DNA of 64,000 nucleotides. It comes from CALDTK01 sp965215215 (lineage in GTDB: Bacteria; Bacteroidota; Bacteroidia; Chitinophagales; Saprospiraceae). This document shows, piece after piece, positions 11,255 through 19,012 of the stretch. The stretch spans positions 3,038,001-3,102,000 of the forward strand of contig OZ244043.1 of assembly GCA_965215215.1 (NCBI GenBank). The letters are read 5' to 3'. The position numbers and the translations under genes were made by a program. The notes under the pieces were generated by a model. It ran no database searches. It was not told where the DNA came from and saw only the letters and a program-made list of their open reading frames with translations. Numbering within the stretch: the first letter of the stretch is position 1; each line of letters opens with the position of its first letter.

Positions 11255-12418
11255 TTACACGAGTCGACGGACCGTGGTTGCGGCCGTCAGGTCACCGTCC
11301 GCCAAGTTTTGCAACAGCAGCACGCCGGGGCGTTTGCCGCGCGTGAGGCTGCCGAGGTGCGCGTCCACCCCGAGGGCTTCGGCGCCGTTGAGGGTCGCCC
11401 AGCGCAGCAGGGTGGGGGTATCGACGTGGCTTTGGTACCGTACGATACTCTGCAACTCGGCCAGCACACTCAGCTGCCAGTTGGAGCTGAGGCTATCGGT
11501 ACCGATGGTTACGCGCGCGTCGGCCTCGATGAAGTCGGTGTAACGCGGGAGGCGGTTCTCGATGTAGAGGTTGGCGTTCGGACAGGTCGCCCAGTACACG
11601 CCGTCGCTCCAGGCCTCGGCCGCCTCGATGTCGGCGGCGCTGGTGAGGGTGTTGTGCACGAAGAGGTTGCGCCGGCTCGGATCGAGGTGGGGGAGGGTGG
11701 CGGCGAGACTCGTTTTGGCGGAAGCCTCGAAGGCGTCGAGGGGGAAGTCGAAGTCGCGGTAGAAGTCGAGAAACTCGCCCGACTTGTCGAAGAAGAGCTC
11801 GCTCTCAGCGAGGGTTTCTTGGTTGTGAATACTCACTGTCCCGCCCTGCGGATTGGCCGCCGCGATGAGCCGGTAGAGTTCGGTGCTGACGGTGTACGGG
11901 GCGTGCGGTACGTAGCGCTTCGGCTCCGGCTGCGCGGCGTAAGTTTCTTCCGCTTTCGCGAAAACGCCACGCGCCATCTCGCCGCCCTGCAGGAAGTCGA
12001 AGACCTCCACGAAGGTGTAGTAGCTGATCGGACTATCGGATTTGACGGATGCCGTGTGCGTAGCGTTGGAGATATCGCCGACGGCCTGGATACCGTTCGC
12101 CCACATCTCTGCGTCTCCGGCCCGGATAGCGGCGTCGATCTCGGACTGCTCGGTATCGCGCAGCGTGACGACCGCGCGTAGAAACGGCAGCAGCCCAGTG
12201 CCCGTATCCACGCGGCCGCGCAGGTGCGAGAGCTCGAGGTGACAGTGTGTATTGACGAATCCCGGGGCGAGCCCACCCGCGAAGCGCTCGACCTCGACCC
12301 CGGCGGGCGGCGTACGGCCGAGCTCCTGGATGGTGCCGTCGTCGGCGAGGCCGAGGTAGCCGTTGCGAAGGGGGGATCGGTCGGCGGGATACAGGAAATC
12401 GGCTTGGAGGTAGCGCAT
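11255..12418 (-). CDS. Amidohydrolase (cytosine/adenosine deaminase-like)
   Basis: This 387-residue metal-dependent hydrolase belongs to the aminohydrolase superfamily (TrzF/guanine deaminase/aminofutalosine deaminase relatives). Metal and catalytic residues are visible: HCH (58-60), H198 and E201 in SIHNQET, H255 in VHNT and D308 in IGTDSLSSN. N- and C-terminal strands form the usual small beta-sandwich. Substrate is not clear; aminofutalosine deamination for menaquinone is one option, but no mqn genes are here. The true start is the ATG at 12418 (MRYLQADF). The open frame continues upstream only as non-coding, Arg-rich sequence. It sits 14 bp after the broken DUF1015 gene and before hemB, probably co-transcribed. 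Confidence 0.88.
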   Translation of the reverse strand: MRYLQADFLYPADRSPLRNGYLGLADDGTIQELGRTPPAGVEVERFAGGLAPGFVNTHCHLELSHLRGRVDTGTGLLPFLRAVVTLRDTEQSEIDAAIRAGDAEMWANGIQAVGDISNATHTASVKSDSPISYYTFVEVFDFLQGGEMARGVFAKAEETYAAQPEPKRYVPHAPYTVSTELYRLIAAANPQGGTVSIHNQETLAESELFFDKSGEFLDFYRDFDFPLDAFEASAKTSLAATLPHLDPSRRNLFVHNTLTSAADIEAAEAWSDGVYWATCPNANLYIENRLPRYTDFIEADARVTIGTDSLSSNWQLSVLAELQSIVRYQSHVDTPTLLRWATLNGAEALGVDAHLGSLTRGKRPGVLLLQNLADGDLTAATTVRRLV

Positions 12419-12432
12419 CGGCAGCAAGGTTA

Positions 12433-13094
12433 CTACAGCTCGAGCACGGTGAGTCCGTTGCGCAGGCGCGGCTCGAACCAGGTGCTCTTGGGGGGCATGA
12501 TCATCCCGGCGTCCACGACGGCGAACATGTCGCGTGGTTCGATGCCGTGCAGCAGGAAGCCGGCGCGTTCGGTGCGGTGCCGCGTGAGGTCGAGTACGGC
12601 GTCGATCCCCCATGCCCCGGGTACGTAGTGGATGCGCTCGTTGGTGCGCACGTCGGTGATGCCGAAGATGGGTTCGGCGATCAAGGTGTTGAACAGGCCG
12701 GCGTCGAGGGAGATCCCGTGCTCGGGGAGGACTTCCGGGCGCCAGCGGAGGCGGAAGTATTCGTCTTGCAGGAGTAGCGTAAGCTCACCGGGCTGCTCGG
12801 GGACCGCCGGTCCGGCGAGCGGAGCGATCGTACAGAGCGACGAGAGGTGGGCGAGTAGGCGCAGTGGGCTGAGCCTCGTGCCGAGCGTAACCACGCGGTG
12901 GTAGGCGCGCACCCGGACCTGGTCGCTGGAGAAGAGTCCGGCGAGCTGCGGGATCGGCGGTTTGCCGGCCGCCTCGAGTTGTTCGTTGTAGAGATCGACC
13001 GTGGAGCAACGGTGGTGCCCGTCGGCGATGTAGAGGGCGTCCACGGTTTTGGCGAAAGCCGCTTGCAGTTGCTGACCGGCTGCGCCGTCGGGCT
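12433..13094 (-). pseudogene. DUF1015 gene, 3' part, separated by IS66 insertion
   Basis: This is the C-terminal half of a DUF1015 family protein, with the family hallmark YIADGHHR. It has lost its N-terminal half to the insertion element. Removing the 2277-bp element and one 8-bp repeat joins it in frame to the half at 15372-15818, giving a continuous protein of about 370 residues across ...YAVKPDGAAG.... So the lesion is only the insertion, and no other stop or frameshift is visible; it is recent. A fragment might still be translated from an internal start. DUF1015 function is poorly known. A copy of the interspersed 14-mer (13046-13059) encodes AFAKT here. Confidence 0.9.
13087..13094. repeat. 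8-bp target-site duplication, left copy
   Basis: GTCGGGCT here is repeated exactly at 15372-15379. The eight-base length is what IS66-family transposition makes. The copies abut the element's inverted repeats on both sides. Confidence 0.92.
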
Positions 13095-13116
13095 GTATCC
13101 GCTTAGCCAACCCCGT
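13095..13116. repeat. IS66 left terminal inverted repeat
   Basis: These 22 bases match the inverted right end at 18 positions (mismatches at positions 4, 5, 7 and 17). The tnpC stop codon (13103-13105) lies inside it. Confidence 0.88.
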
Positions 13117-14620
13117 CCCGAAGTTCTGGACTAAAATTACTAGGCAGCAGCTCGGCCACGCGATTGACTGGGTGTGGTAGGATGCGAGCGAGCGTGTCGT
13201 TGAGCCAGGCCCGCGGGTTGACACCAGCCGCCTTGCAGCTCAATAGCAGACTGTACAGCACGGCAATGTTCTCGGCCGCCCCGTGATTGCCGGCGAACAG
13301 GTAATTCTTCCTGCCGAGGGCCAGCGGGCGGACTTGATTCTCGATGCCATTGTTGTCGAGTTCGACGCGCCCATCTTCGAGCACCACGCTCAGCGACGGC
13401 CACTGGTGGCGGGCGTAGCCGATGGCCTTGCCCAGGGGCGTCTTCGGGATGGGGGCGTGCTGGTCCTTCGCTAGCCAAGCAGTCAACTCGGCGAACACCG
13501 GCGTGAGTTGGGCTTTGCGTTCTGCTAGTCGCTGATCAGGCGGCAGACCTCGCCACCGAGCTTCGAGGGCGTAGATGCGCTGGATGATACCCAAGGCCTG
13601 TTTCGCGCTTGGATCGGAGCCGGTGGCCTCGAAGAGCTTGCGCCGGATGTGGGCTAGGCATCCAATCTGACGTATGTCGGCTCCCTTAGCCCGCAGTCCT
13701 GCGAGGGCCGTTTTGTAGGGGCCCCACCCGTCGGTCTGCAGCACGCCGCTGAAGTCCGCGAGCACCGAGGCCGGCAGCTTCGACCCGCGGCTCTTGTCGT
13801 AGCGGAAGGCTACGGCCTCGGTCGTCGGATCGCGCACGAGCCACATCCAGCCCTGGTGACTCGCTCGGGGCTTGTCGGCCGAGAGAACGCGGATGCCGGA
13901 CTCGTCCATCTGCACGTAGTCCGTGGCCATGATCCGGTCCACGAGCGCGTTGTACAGCGGCTTGAGGGTCGCGGCGACGCGCTCGACCCACTTGCCCATC
14001 GTGGCGGGACTCAGAGCCCAGTCGTAGTCGCGCTTGAGCGCCTCGGCCTGCCGGTAGAGCGGCTGGTGGTCGAGAAACTTCTTCAAGATCACGTCCGCGG
14101 CGAGCGTTTCGTCCGCTATCGAGCGGGCCAGCACGCGGTCGCGGGCGTGAGCACAACTCACCTCGCCGGTGGCCAGGCATCTGTAAGTGGGTCGCTTTTG
14201 GAGGATACGCACGTACTGCGCGGGCCGGTACTCAACGCGCTCTGAAGTTTCGTAGCCTATGAGCACGTGCCCTTCGCGTTCGAGCTTAGCCTCATCGTAC
14301 TCGCCGCGCTCGGCGTCGGTCTGTCCAGGGGCGACGACTTCTACCTCGAGCGGGAAGTGTGCCGGTAGGGGGTTGCGGCCGGGGTGCCTTGTAACGACGG
14401 CCTCGGGCTCGGTGGACTTAGCCGGCTCTTCGATGTCGATCTGCTCGTCAACCTCGCTGAACAGATTGAGCTGCTCGTCGCCAGCTGGGATGAACCGCTC
14501 CGAGCGACGGGCGTGAAGCTGGCGCAAGAGCGCCTCATTAGCCTGTTCGAGCGCTTGGATTTGTGCCTCGAGCTGGGCGATTCGCTTGTCCTTGGCCAGG
14601 AGAAGTGTGTCAGTTGCCAC
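13103..14620 (-). CDS. tnpC: IS66 transposase TnpC
   Basis: This DDE transposase of about 505 residues carries out the DNA cleavage and joining of the element. It starts with a leucine-zipper-like coiled coil (KRIAQLEAQIQALEQANEAL). A zinc-finger-like region follows, with CLATGEVSCAHARD further on. The catalytic acids are the Asp in QMDESGIRVL, the Asp in LQTDGWGPYKTAL and the Glu in NNGIENQVRPLALGRKN. The C-terminus AAENIAVLYSLLLSC is typical of IS66. I chose the GTG at 14620 (MATDTLLLAKDKR); a TTG at 14656 is possible. Length matches the family's roughly 500-530 residues, so it looks intact. Confidence 0.93.
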   Translation of the reverse strand: MATDTLLLAKDKRIAQLEAQIQALEQANEALLRQLHARRSERFIPAGDEQLNLFSEVDEQIDIEEPAKSTEPEAVVTRHPGRNPLPAHFPLEVEVVAPGQTDAERGEYDEAKLEREGHVLIGYETSERVEYRPAQYVRILQKRPTYRCLATGEVSCAHARDRVLARSIADETLAADVILKKFLDHQPLYRQAEALKRDYDWALSPATMGKWVERVAATLKPLYNALVDRIMATDYVQMDESGIRVLSADKPRASHQGWMWLVRDPTTEAVAFRYDKSRGSKLPASVLADFSGVLQTDGWGPYKTALAGLRAKGADIRQIGCLAHIRRKLFEATGSDPSAKQALGIIQRIYALEARWRGLPPDQRLAERKAQLTPVFAELTAWLAKDQHAPIPKTPLGKAIGYARHQWPSLSVVLEDGRVELDNNGIENQVRPLALGRKNYLFAGNHGAAENIAVLYSLLLSCKAAGVNPRAWLNDTLARILPHPVNRVAELLPSNFSPELRDGVG

Positions 14621-14682
14621 GGCCCTCAAAGTACGAAACGCCCCTCGGTCGTCCAAGCTGAAACGCTAGCAATTACTGGTGC

Positions 14683-15036
14683 TTAGGCCGCTTTTCGGTA
14701 GCGCTTTCTCCGCTCGATGGAGGCTAGCTTGACGCCCCCGAGGATCAGGCGCAGTGTCTCGGGCGACACCGCGGCGTACGGAGCCTTTGACGACGGCTGC
14801 GGTACTTCGAGGGTGCCCTCAGCGAGGACTTTGTAGTAGACGGCGAACCCGTCGCCCTCGAAACAGAGGAGTTTGATGCGGTCGCGGCGGCGGTTGCAAA
14901 AGCAGTAGATCGCCCCATCGGCCGGATCACGACCGAAGGCCGAGCGAACCACGCCACTCAGCCCGGCGTAGCCCTTGCGCATGTCGCATACCCCGGTGTA
15001 GAAGTAGAGCCGCACCCCGGGGGCGAGGGCTAGCAC
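14683..15036 (-). CDS. tnpB: IS66 accessory protein TnpB
   Basis: This 117-residue protein is the IS66 Orf2/TnpB family, required for transposition though its biochemical role is unclear. The signature CDMRKGYAGLSGVV and the DGAIYCFCNRRRDRIKLLCFEGDGF region are present. I place the start at the GTG at 15036, which overlaps the end of tnpA by 7 bp and suggests translational coupling, as is usual in IS66. A much longer frame running to 15678 is a chance extension. Confidence 0.9.
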   Translation of the reverse strand: MLALAPGVRLYFYTGVCDMRKGYAGLSGVVRSAFGRDPADGAIYCFCNRRRDRIKLLCFEGDGFAVYYKVLAEGTLEVPQPSSKAPYAAVSPETLRLILGGVKLASIERRKRYRKAA

Positions 15037-15311
15037 CGCACGGGGGATGACAGCGTCGGCGTGGGGATGCGCACGCGAGTACCATCGGGGTAGGTAATCT
15101 CGATGGCGGGCGCCTCGCCGGGAGCGCGGCATTGAGGCTGAACGATAACTTCGGTAAAGGCCGGCGCGCTGGCGGCCTGCTGTTCGCCGCGTAGTTCTTT
15201 GCCGCGCCAGTAGCTGAAGGTCGCCAGACTGATGTCCTCGCGCTCGCAAAAAGCACGTTGGGAGAGCCCAGATTGACGCCAGGCATCGGGGAGGTGGGAT
15301 AGGTTTGCCAT
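15030..15311 (-). CDS. tnpA: IS66 accessory protein TnpA
   Basis: This 93-residue protein is the first gene of the element. Its N-terminal half resembles the helix-turn-helix of IS66 TnpA proteins (AWRQSGLSQRAFCERED followed by SLATFSYWR), and the rest is a short, less conserved tail. It starts at an ATG at 15311, about 60 bp inside the right inverted repeat, and its stop overlaps the start of tnpB. Confidence 0.85.
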   Translation of the reverse strand: MANLSHLPDAWRQSGLSQRAFCEREDISLATFSYWRGKELRGEQQAASAPAFTEVIVQPQCRAPGEAPAIEITYPDGTRVRIPTPTLSSPVRC

Positions 15312-15349
15312 GCCCGCAAACCTCCGGGCCGATGGGACGAATCGACAAT

Positions 15350-15371
15350 ACGGGCTTGGCTAAGTGCTTAC
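15350..15371. repeat. IS66 right terminal inverted repeat
   Basis: Read inward on the minus strand it begins GTAAGCACTTAGCCAA, the family-typical GTAAGC end. Confidence 0.88.
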
Positions 15372-15379
15372 GTCGGGCT
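15372..15379. repeat. 8-bp target-site duplication, right copy
   Basis: GTCGGGCT, identical to 13087-13094. It belongs to the coding frame of the broken DUF1015 gene. Confidence 0.92.
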
Positions 15380-15818
15380 TTACCGCGTAGAGCGTGTGAC
15401 TGATGCCCGGACCGTCGGTAAGCTCGAGCAGGGGCGCCTGTTCGCGGACGACGTCCTGCAGCAGCAGATCGATTTGGGGCACTGCGGGGTAGGTGAGTAA
15501 CACGGGTTTCACGAGGGCCTGGCGCAGCACGAGGAGCTGAAGCTGCTGCTGCTCGGAGGCCGCCAGGGTGCCCTCGTGCCGCTTGATCAATCCGTTGCGG
15601 TAAAGCGCGGAGGGCAGCGCCGCGATGAGGCCGCAGTAGGTGTTTCCGCCCTCGCGCAGGTGATACACCAGGAAGCACGACCCCTCGCCCTGCACGAACA
15701 TGCCGCGCTGGCGGTATTCGCGAAAGCCGTGCTTAATGACCTCGAAGAACGCATCGGGGGCGGCAATGAGTCCGGTGCGCGGCAAAACCGGCCGAAAGCC
15801 TTCAAGAGAAATGGACAA
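15372..15818 (-). pseudogene. DUF1015 gene, 5' part, separated by IS66 insertion
   Basis: This is the N-terminal half of the DUF1015 protein. It has the early FRPVLPRTGLIAAPDAFFE stretch and later GISHTLYAVKPD, where the element begins; translation then meets a stop in the inverted repeat (15360-15362). No ATG is in frame. A TTG at 15818 (MSISLEGFRP) matches the place where family members start; a TTG at 15860 is less likely because it lies inside a terminator stem. The gene probably headed a DUF1015-amidohydrolase-hemB transcription unit. Confidence 0.85.
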
Positions 15819-15845
15819 GCGGCAACCGGAGGTAGGTGAGGCCGT

Positions 15846-15879
15846 AAAAAAGCAAGGCAACCTCGTTAGAGGTTGCCTT
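15846..15879 (-). terminator. Rho-independent terminator of the acyl-CoA dehydrogenase transcript
   Basis: An 11-bp perfect stem (15854-15864 with 15869-15879) with a 4-nt loop is followed on the minus strand by GCTTTTTT. It ends transcription coming from the dehydrogenase gene just before the DUF1015 start. Confidence 0.85.
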
Positions 15880-16040
15880 CCCGTACTCTCACTAGTTATA
15901 ATCTTATTTCAACACGTAAAATCAGTACGCCGCAGGAATATTTATAGTTTCCCGACGGTGCGCTGGGGCATTGAATAAGTGGCGATTAGACCATTTATAC
16001 CTAGATTTTGGTACTGCAATCTCAGTGTTCTATAATTATA

Positions 16041-17852
16041 CTAAATCGCATATTCGTTGTCCGCCAGCATCGCGTCGGCAATGGCGCGGCGAGCGTCGCG
16101 GACCTTTGGCGTCGGGTACTTGGTGAAGCGCTTCACGCCCAGGGTTAGTGCTTTGAGTACGTCGCCCTCGGCGAAGCTAGCGAGTGCGTCGTTGGCCGAC
16201 TTCGCGATGCGAGCTTGCGCGTCGCTTAGGAACACCCGGAGCATGTGGTCGTAAATCTCTTGCGGTTGGCGCTTTTGCTCCATCATCGAAAGCTTTTGCA
16301 CGCGGAGTAGTGTCGACTCGGCCAGGTAAGCGTCGAGCATCAAATCGGCTACGTTCATCAGGATCATCTGCTCGCCCTTGAGGTTGAGCTTGCCGTCCAT
16401 CTGGTCTTTGACCGCAGCGCCCGCCACGGCCAAAATGACCTTCTTGAAGTCCTTAACGGCCTTCACTTCGGTGGCGTAGCCACCGTCCGGTTGGTCGAAG
16501 CTCGGCATACTCGCCAACTCCTTTTGCACTTCCCAGGCCGGACCCACGATGTCGATCTCCCCCTTCATCGCCCGGCGTAGGAGCTGGTCGACCATGAGGA
16601 GGCGGTTGATCTCGTTGGTACCCTCGAAGATGCGGTTGATGCGGGCGTCGCGGTAAGCGCGAGCGGCGGCGTACTCCTCCGAGAAGCCGATGCCGCCGTG
16701 GATCTGGACGGTCTCATCGACGACGTAGTCGAGCGCTTCCGAGCCGGTCACCTTCAGGATCGAACACTCGATGGCGTATTCTTCGGCGCTGATGCGCTTG
16801 GCCTCGTCGAAGCTCTCACCCTCGGCGACGAGGGCTTTGTTGCGGTCCTGGATCAAGTTCGAGATCCGGTACTGCGCACTTTCGGTGGCGAAAAGTCGGA
16901 TCGCCTGCTCGCTGATCTTGTACTTGATCGCACCGAAGCTGCCGATCGGTACTTTAAACTGGTGGCGCTCGTTGGCGTACTGCACGCCGGTCGCCATGTT
17001 GGCCTTCGCCCCGCCGAGGGCGAGTGCACCGAGCTTAAAGCGACCGATGTTGAGCACGTTGAAGGCAATGAGGTGGCCCTTGCCGATCTCACCGAGTACG
17101 TTGTCCTTGCTGACCTCGACGTTCTCGAAGTAGACCTGGCGCGTCGACGAGCCCTTGATACCGAGCTTATCCTCCTCGGCGCCGAGCGTGAGGCCGGGCG
17201 TGCCCTTCTCCACGACGAAGCCGGTAAATTGCTCCCCCGCCACCTTGGCGAACACGATGAAGATGTCGGCAAAACCGGCATTGGTAATCCACATCTTCTG
17301 TCCGCTGATCGAGTACGTTTCGCCGTCCGCGCTCGGCGTGGCGATCGTTTTCGCCGAAAGCGCGTCCGATCCGCTGCCGGGCTCGGTGAGGCAGTAGGAG
17401 GCTTTCAGGCTACCGTCGATGAGGCCCGGGATATATTTCTGCTTCTGGGCCTCGGTGCCGTAATAGAGGATAGGCAGCATACCGATACCCGTGTGGGCTG
17501 CGTAGCTGGTGGTGAAGGAGCCACCAGGACCTAAGTCCTCGCAGATAAAGGTGTTGGTGTTCGTATCGAGTTCCAGGCCGCCAAACTCCTCTGGCATGTG
17601 GGTGCCGAGCAAGCCGAGCTCCGCCATTTTTTGGAGAAGCGATTCCGCTAATCCCTCTTCCCGCTTCTCGAGCCTCGCCTTCACCGGGTCCAACTCCTGG
17701 GTTCGGAAGTCCTTCACCATCTGCCGGATCATACGCTGCTCCTCGTTCAGTTCCTCGGGGATGAAGATGTCCGCCGGTCCGCTCTCGCGAACGAGGAACT
17801 CCCCGCCTTTGAGTACGGGGCCTTGGAGTTTGGTCTCGGGTAATGCAGTCAT
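16041..17852 (-). CDS. Acyl-CoA dehydrogenase (long, VLCAD/FadE-like)
   Basis: This 603-residue FAD enzyme introduces the trans-2 double bond into fatty acyl-CoA in beta-oxidation. Family motifs are present: YCLTEPGSGSDA, WITNAGFAD, the GGIGFSEEY region and the catalytic-base motif IFEGTNEINR. After the usual core of about 400 residues there is an extra alpha-helical domain of some 190 residues (DMVGPAWEV-like onward), as in very-long-chain enzymes. It stands alone, with no electron-transfer flavoprotein genes beside it. A doubled palindrome lies 19-62 bp upstream of the start codon, suggesting repressor control. The long-chain specificity is inference. Confidence 0.93.
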   Translation of the reverse strand: MTALPETKLQGPVLKGGEFLVRESGPADIFIPEELNEEQRMIRQMVKDFRTQELDPVKARLEKREEGLAESLLQKMAELGLLGTHMPEEFGGLELDTNTNTFICEDLGPGGSFTTSYAAHTGIGMLPILYYGTEAQKQKYIPGLIDGSLKASYCLTEPGSGSDALSAKTIATPSADGETYSISGQKMWITNAGFADIFIVFAKVAGEQFTGFVVEKGTPGLTLGAEEDKLGIKGSSTRQVYFENVEVSKDNVLGEIGKGHLIAFNVLNIGRFKLGALALGGAKANMATGVQYANERHQFKVPIGSFGAIKYKISEQAIRLFATESAQYRISNLIQDRNKALVAEGESFDEAKRISAEEYAIECSILKVTGSEALDYVVDETVQIHGGIGFSEEYAAARAYRDARINRIFEGTNEINRLLMVDQLLRRAMKGEIDIVGPAWEVQKELASMPSFDQPDGGYATEVKAVKDFKKVILAVAGAAVKDQMDGKLNLKGEQMILMNVADLMLDAYLAESTLLRVQKLSMMEQKRQPQEIYDHMLRVFLSDAQARIAKSANDALASFAEGDVLKALTLGVKRFTKYPTPKVRDARRAIADAMLADNEYAI

Positions 17853-17870
17853 GGTGTAGCGTTTGGCGCC

Positions 17871-17914
17871 TAGCGAAAATTCGCTAGCAAGGTAAAGGAT
17901 TAGCGAAAATTCGC
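17871..17914. promoter_or_regulatory. Doubled palindromic operator-like site upstream of acyl-CoA dehydrogenase
   Basis: TAGCGAAAATTCGC occurs twice, at 17871-17884 and 17901-17914, exactly 30 bp (about three helical turns) apart. The first copy extends to TAGCGAA-AA-TTCGCTA, a perfect 7-bp palindrome with a 2-bp centre. Same-face spacing and a place next to the start codon suit a dimeric repressor of the TetR or FadR kind. The regulator itself is not in the window. Confidence 0.55.
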
Positions 17915-18145
17915 AGGAAATGTTTTTCGCGTCGGCAATACACGTACGATTTCGCTTGCGCTAAAACGGTCTCCGGCGGAGTAGAAATGCAGGAGTCGTG
18001 CCCGGTTTGGGAATAGCCGTTCGCCAGTTTCTGCGCTTACCTCACACCGGCCACTCCATCCAGATCTTCTGTTTACGGCTAAGGGATTTAGAATTTCCTT
18101 CGCGCCTCCCCGCATACACCCCACCGGGAAACCAAGTACATCAGC

Positions 18146-18703
18146 ATGGCAGACCCAACTCCCTGGAAGGTCCTCTCCACCGAAACCGTCTACGATAACG
18201 CACCCTGGCTCACCGTGCACAGCGATCGTATCCGAACCCCGAGCGGGCACCTTATCGAAGCCTTCAACCGCCTCGTACAGCCGGATTGGATCAACGTCGT
18301 AGCCGTAACCGAAGCCAACACCGTGCTCGTTAACCGCCAGTACCGCCACGGGGTCGGTCGCGTCGTCGACGAGTTGCCGAGCGGCGTCATCGACGACGGT
18401 GAATCGCCGGCGACGGCGTGCCTACGCGAGTTGCGCGAGGAGACCGGCTACGCCTTCGAAGGTTGCACGGAGCTCGTATCCTACTCCCCCAATCCCGCCC
18501 GCGTAACCAATTGCGTCCGCGGCTTCTTGGCTACCGGCGGGCGGTACGTCGGTGCGCAGGAACTGGATGCTTCGGAGGAGATATCGGTGCGGGAGGTCTC
18601 CGTGGCCGAGTTTCGGGCAATGATCGAGGGGGGGCGCTTCGAGAACGCCATGCATCTGGCTACGGGGTGGGCGGCTTTGAGCAAGCTTGAGGCGTTTGGG
18701 TAG
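18146..18703 (+). CDS. NUDIX hydrolase (ADP-ribose pyrophosphatase-like)
   Basis: This 185-residue protein carries a complete NUDIX box near residues 78-100, GVIDDGESPATACLRELREETGY. The Gly, Glu, RE and EExG positions that bind Mg2+ are all in place. The N-terminal lobe (YDNAPWLTVHSDRIRTPSG) resembles the dimerising domain of ADP-ribose pyrophosphatases, so hydrolysis of ADP-ribose or a similar nucleotide sugar is likely; the exact substrate is open. It is divergent from the acyl-CoA dehydrogenase gene, with a 293-bp spacer that shows a copy of the interspersed word at 17954 and no clear promoter. Confidence 0.9.
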   Translation: MADPTPWKVLSTETVYDNAPWLTVHSDRIRTPSGHLIEAFNRLVQPDWINVVAVTEANTVLVNRQYRHGVGRVVDELPSGVIDDGESPATACLRELREETGYAFEGCTELVSYSPNPARVTNCVRGFLATGGRYVGAQELDASEEISVREVSVAEFRAMIEGGRFENAMHLATGWAALSKLEAFG

Positions 18704-19012
18704 CGGCTTTCGGCGGTTCCGGTTACCCCGGACTGAAGCCCGGGGGCAAGGCCCTAATCGAGGTGGCTGCGTATCGCCCGATATGTGCAACGTGGTACAG
18801 CATGGAGCGCTCAGCACGCTCTAACCCATCACGGCCGCACTACGAGTTAATTTGCCCTGCCCACAGGCGTTACATAATATAGGCGCCCGCAGGTAGATAA
18901 ATCAACCCGACCAGATTCTACTTAGTGGGCCGAGCTATGGTCGTACGATCGGCATTACGTCGGTTATGACTTTCATCGCTCTGTAAGCTGTCCGCTTTTG
19001 CTAAGCGTAATT
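18704..19012. other. Non-coding spacer with one REP-like element
   Basis: No gene is visible in these 309 bp. The REP-like 20-mer at 18726-18745 could act as a transcript end for the NUDIX gene. The rest is moderately AT-rich and featureless. Confidence 0.5.
18726..18745 (+). repeat. REP-like palindromic 20-mer, copy 1
   Basis: CCCCGGACTGAAGCCCGGGG is an imperfect palindrome able to form a short hairpin. The second copy at 20619-20638 is in the opposite orientation and differs at one base (A for G). This is the form of known repetitive extragenic palindromes, which are often spread by RAYT transposases; no RAYT gene is in the window. Confidence 0.65.

Larger units (their letters stand above)
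13095..15371 (-). mobile_element. Complete IS66-family insertion sequence (2277 bp)
   Basis: The element carries the three genes typical of IS66 in the order tnpA, tnpB, tnpC on the minus strand. It is bounded by 22-bp imperfect terminal inverted repeats (18 of 22 match) beginning GTA, as in IS66: GTATCCGCTTAGCCAA at 13095 and GTAAGCACTTAGCCAA reading inward from 15371. The 8-bp direct repeats outside are identical. All three frames are open, so it may be active. It has inserted in the same orientation as the host DUF1015 gene, ahead of the amidohydrolase and hemB. It contains no copy of the interspersed 14-mer. Confidence 0.95.

Noticed and set aside
14683..15678. 331-residue open frame through tnpB
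   Set aside because: Only the last 117 residues match TnpB. The upstream part overlaps tnpA, the inverted repeat and the DUF1015 half, and has no similarity; the frame is chance.
16853..17281. Serine/arginine-rich frame inside the dehydrogenase gene
   Set aside because: Frame shadow of a well-conserved enzyme, with no independent support.
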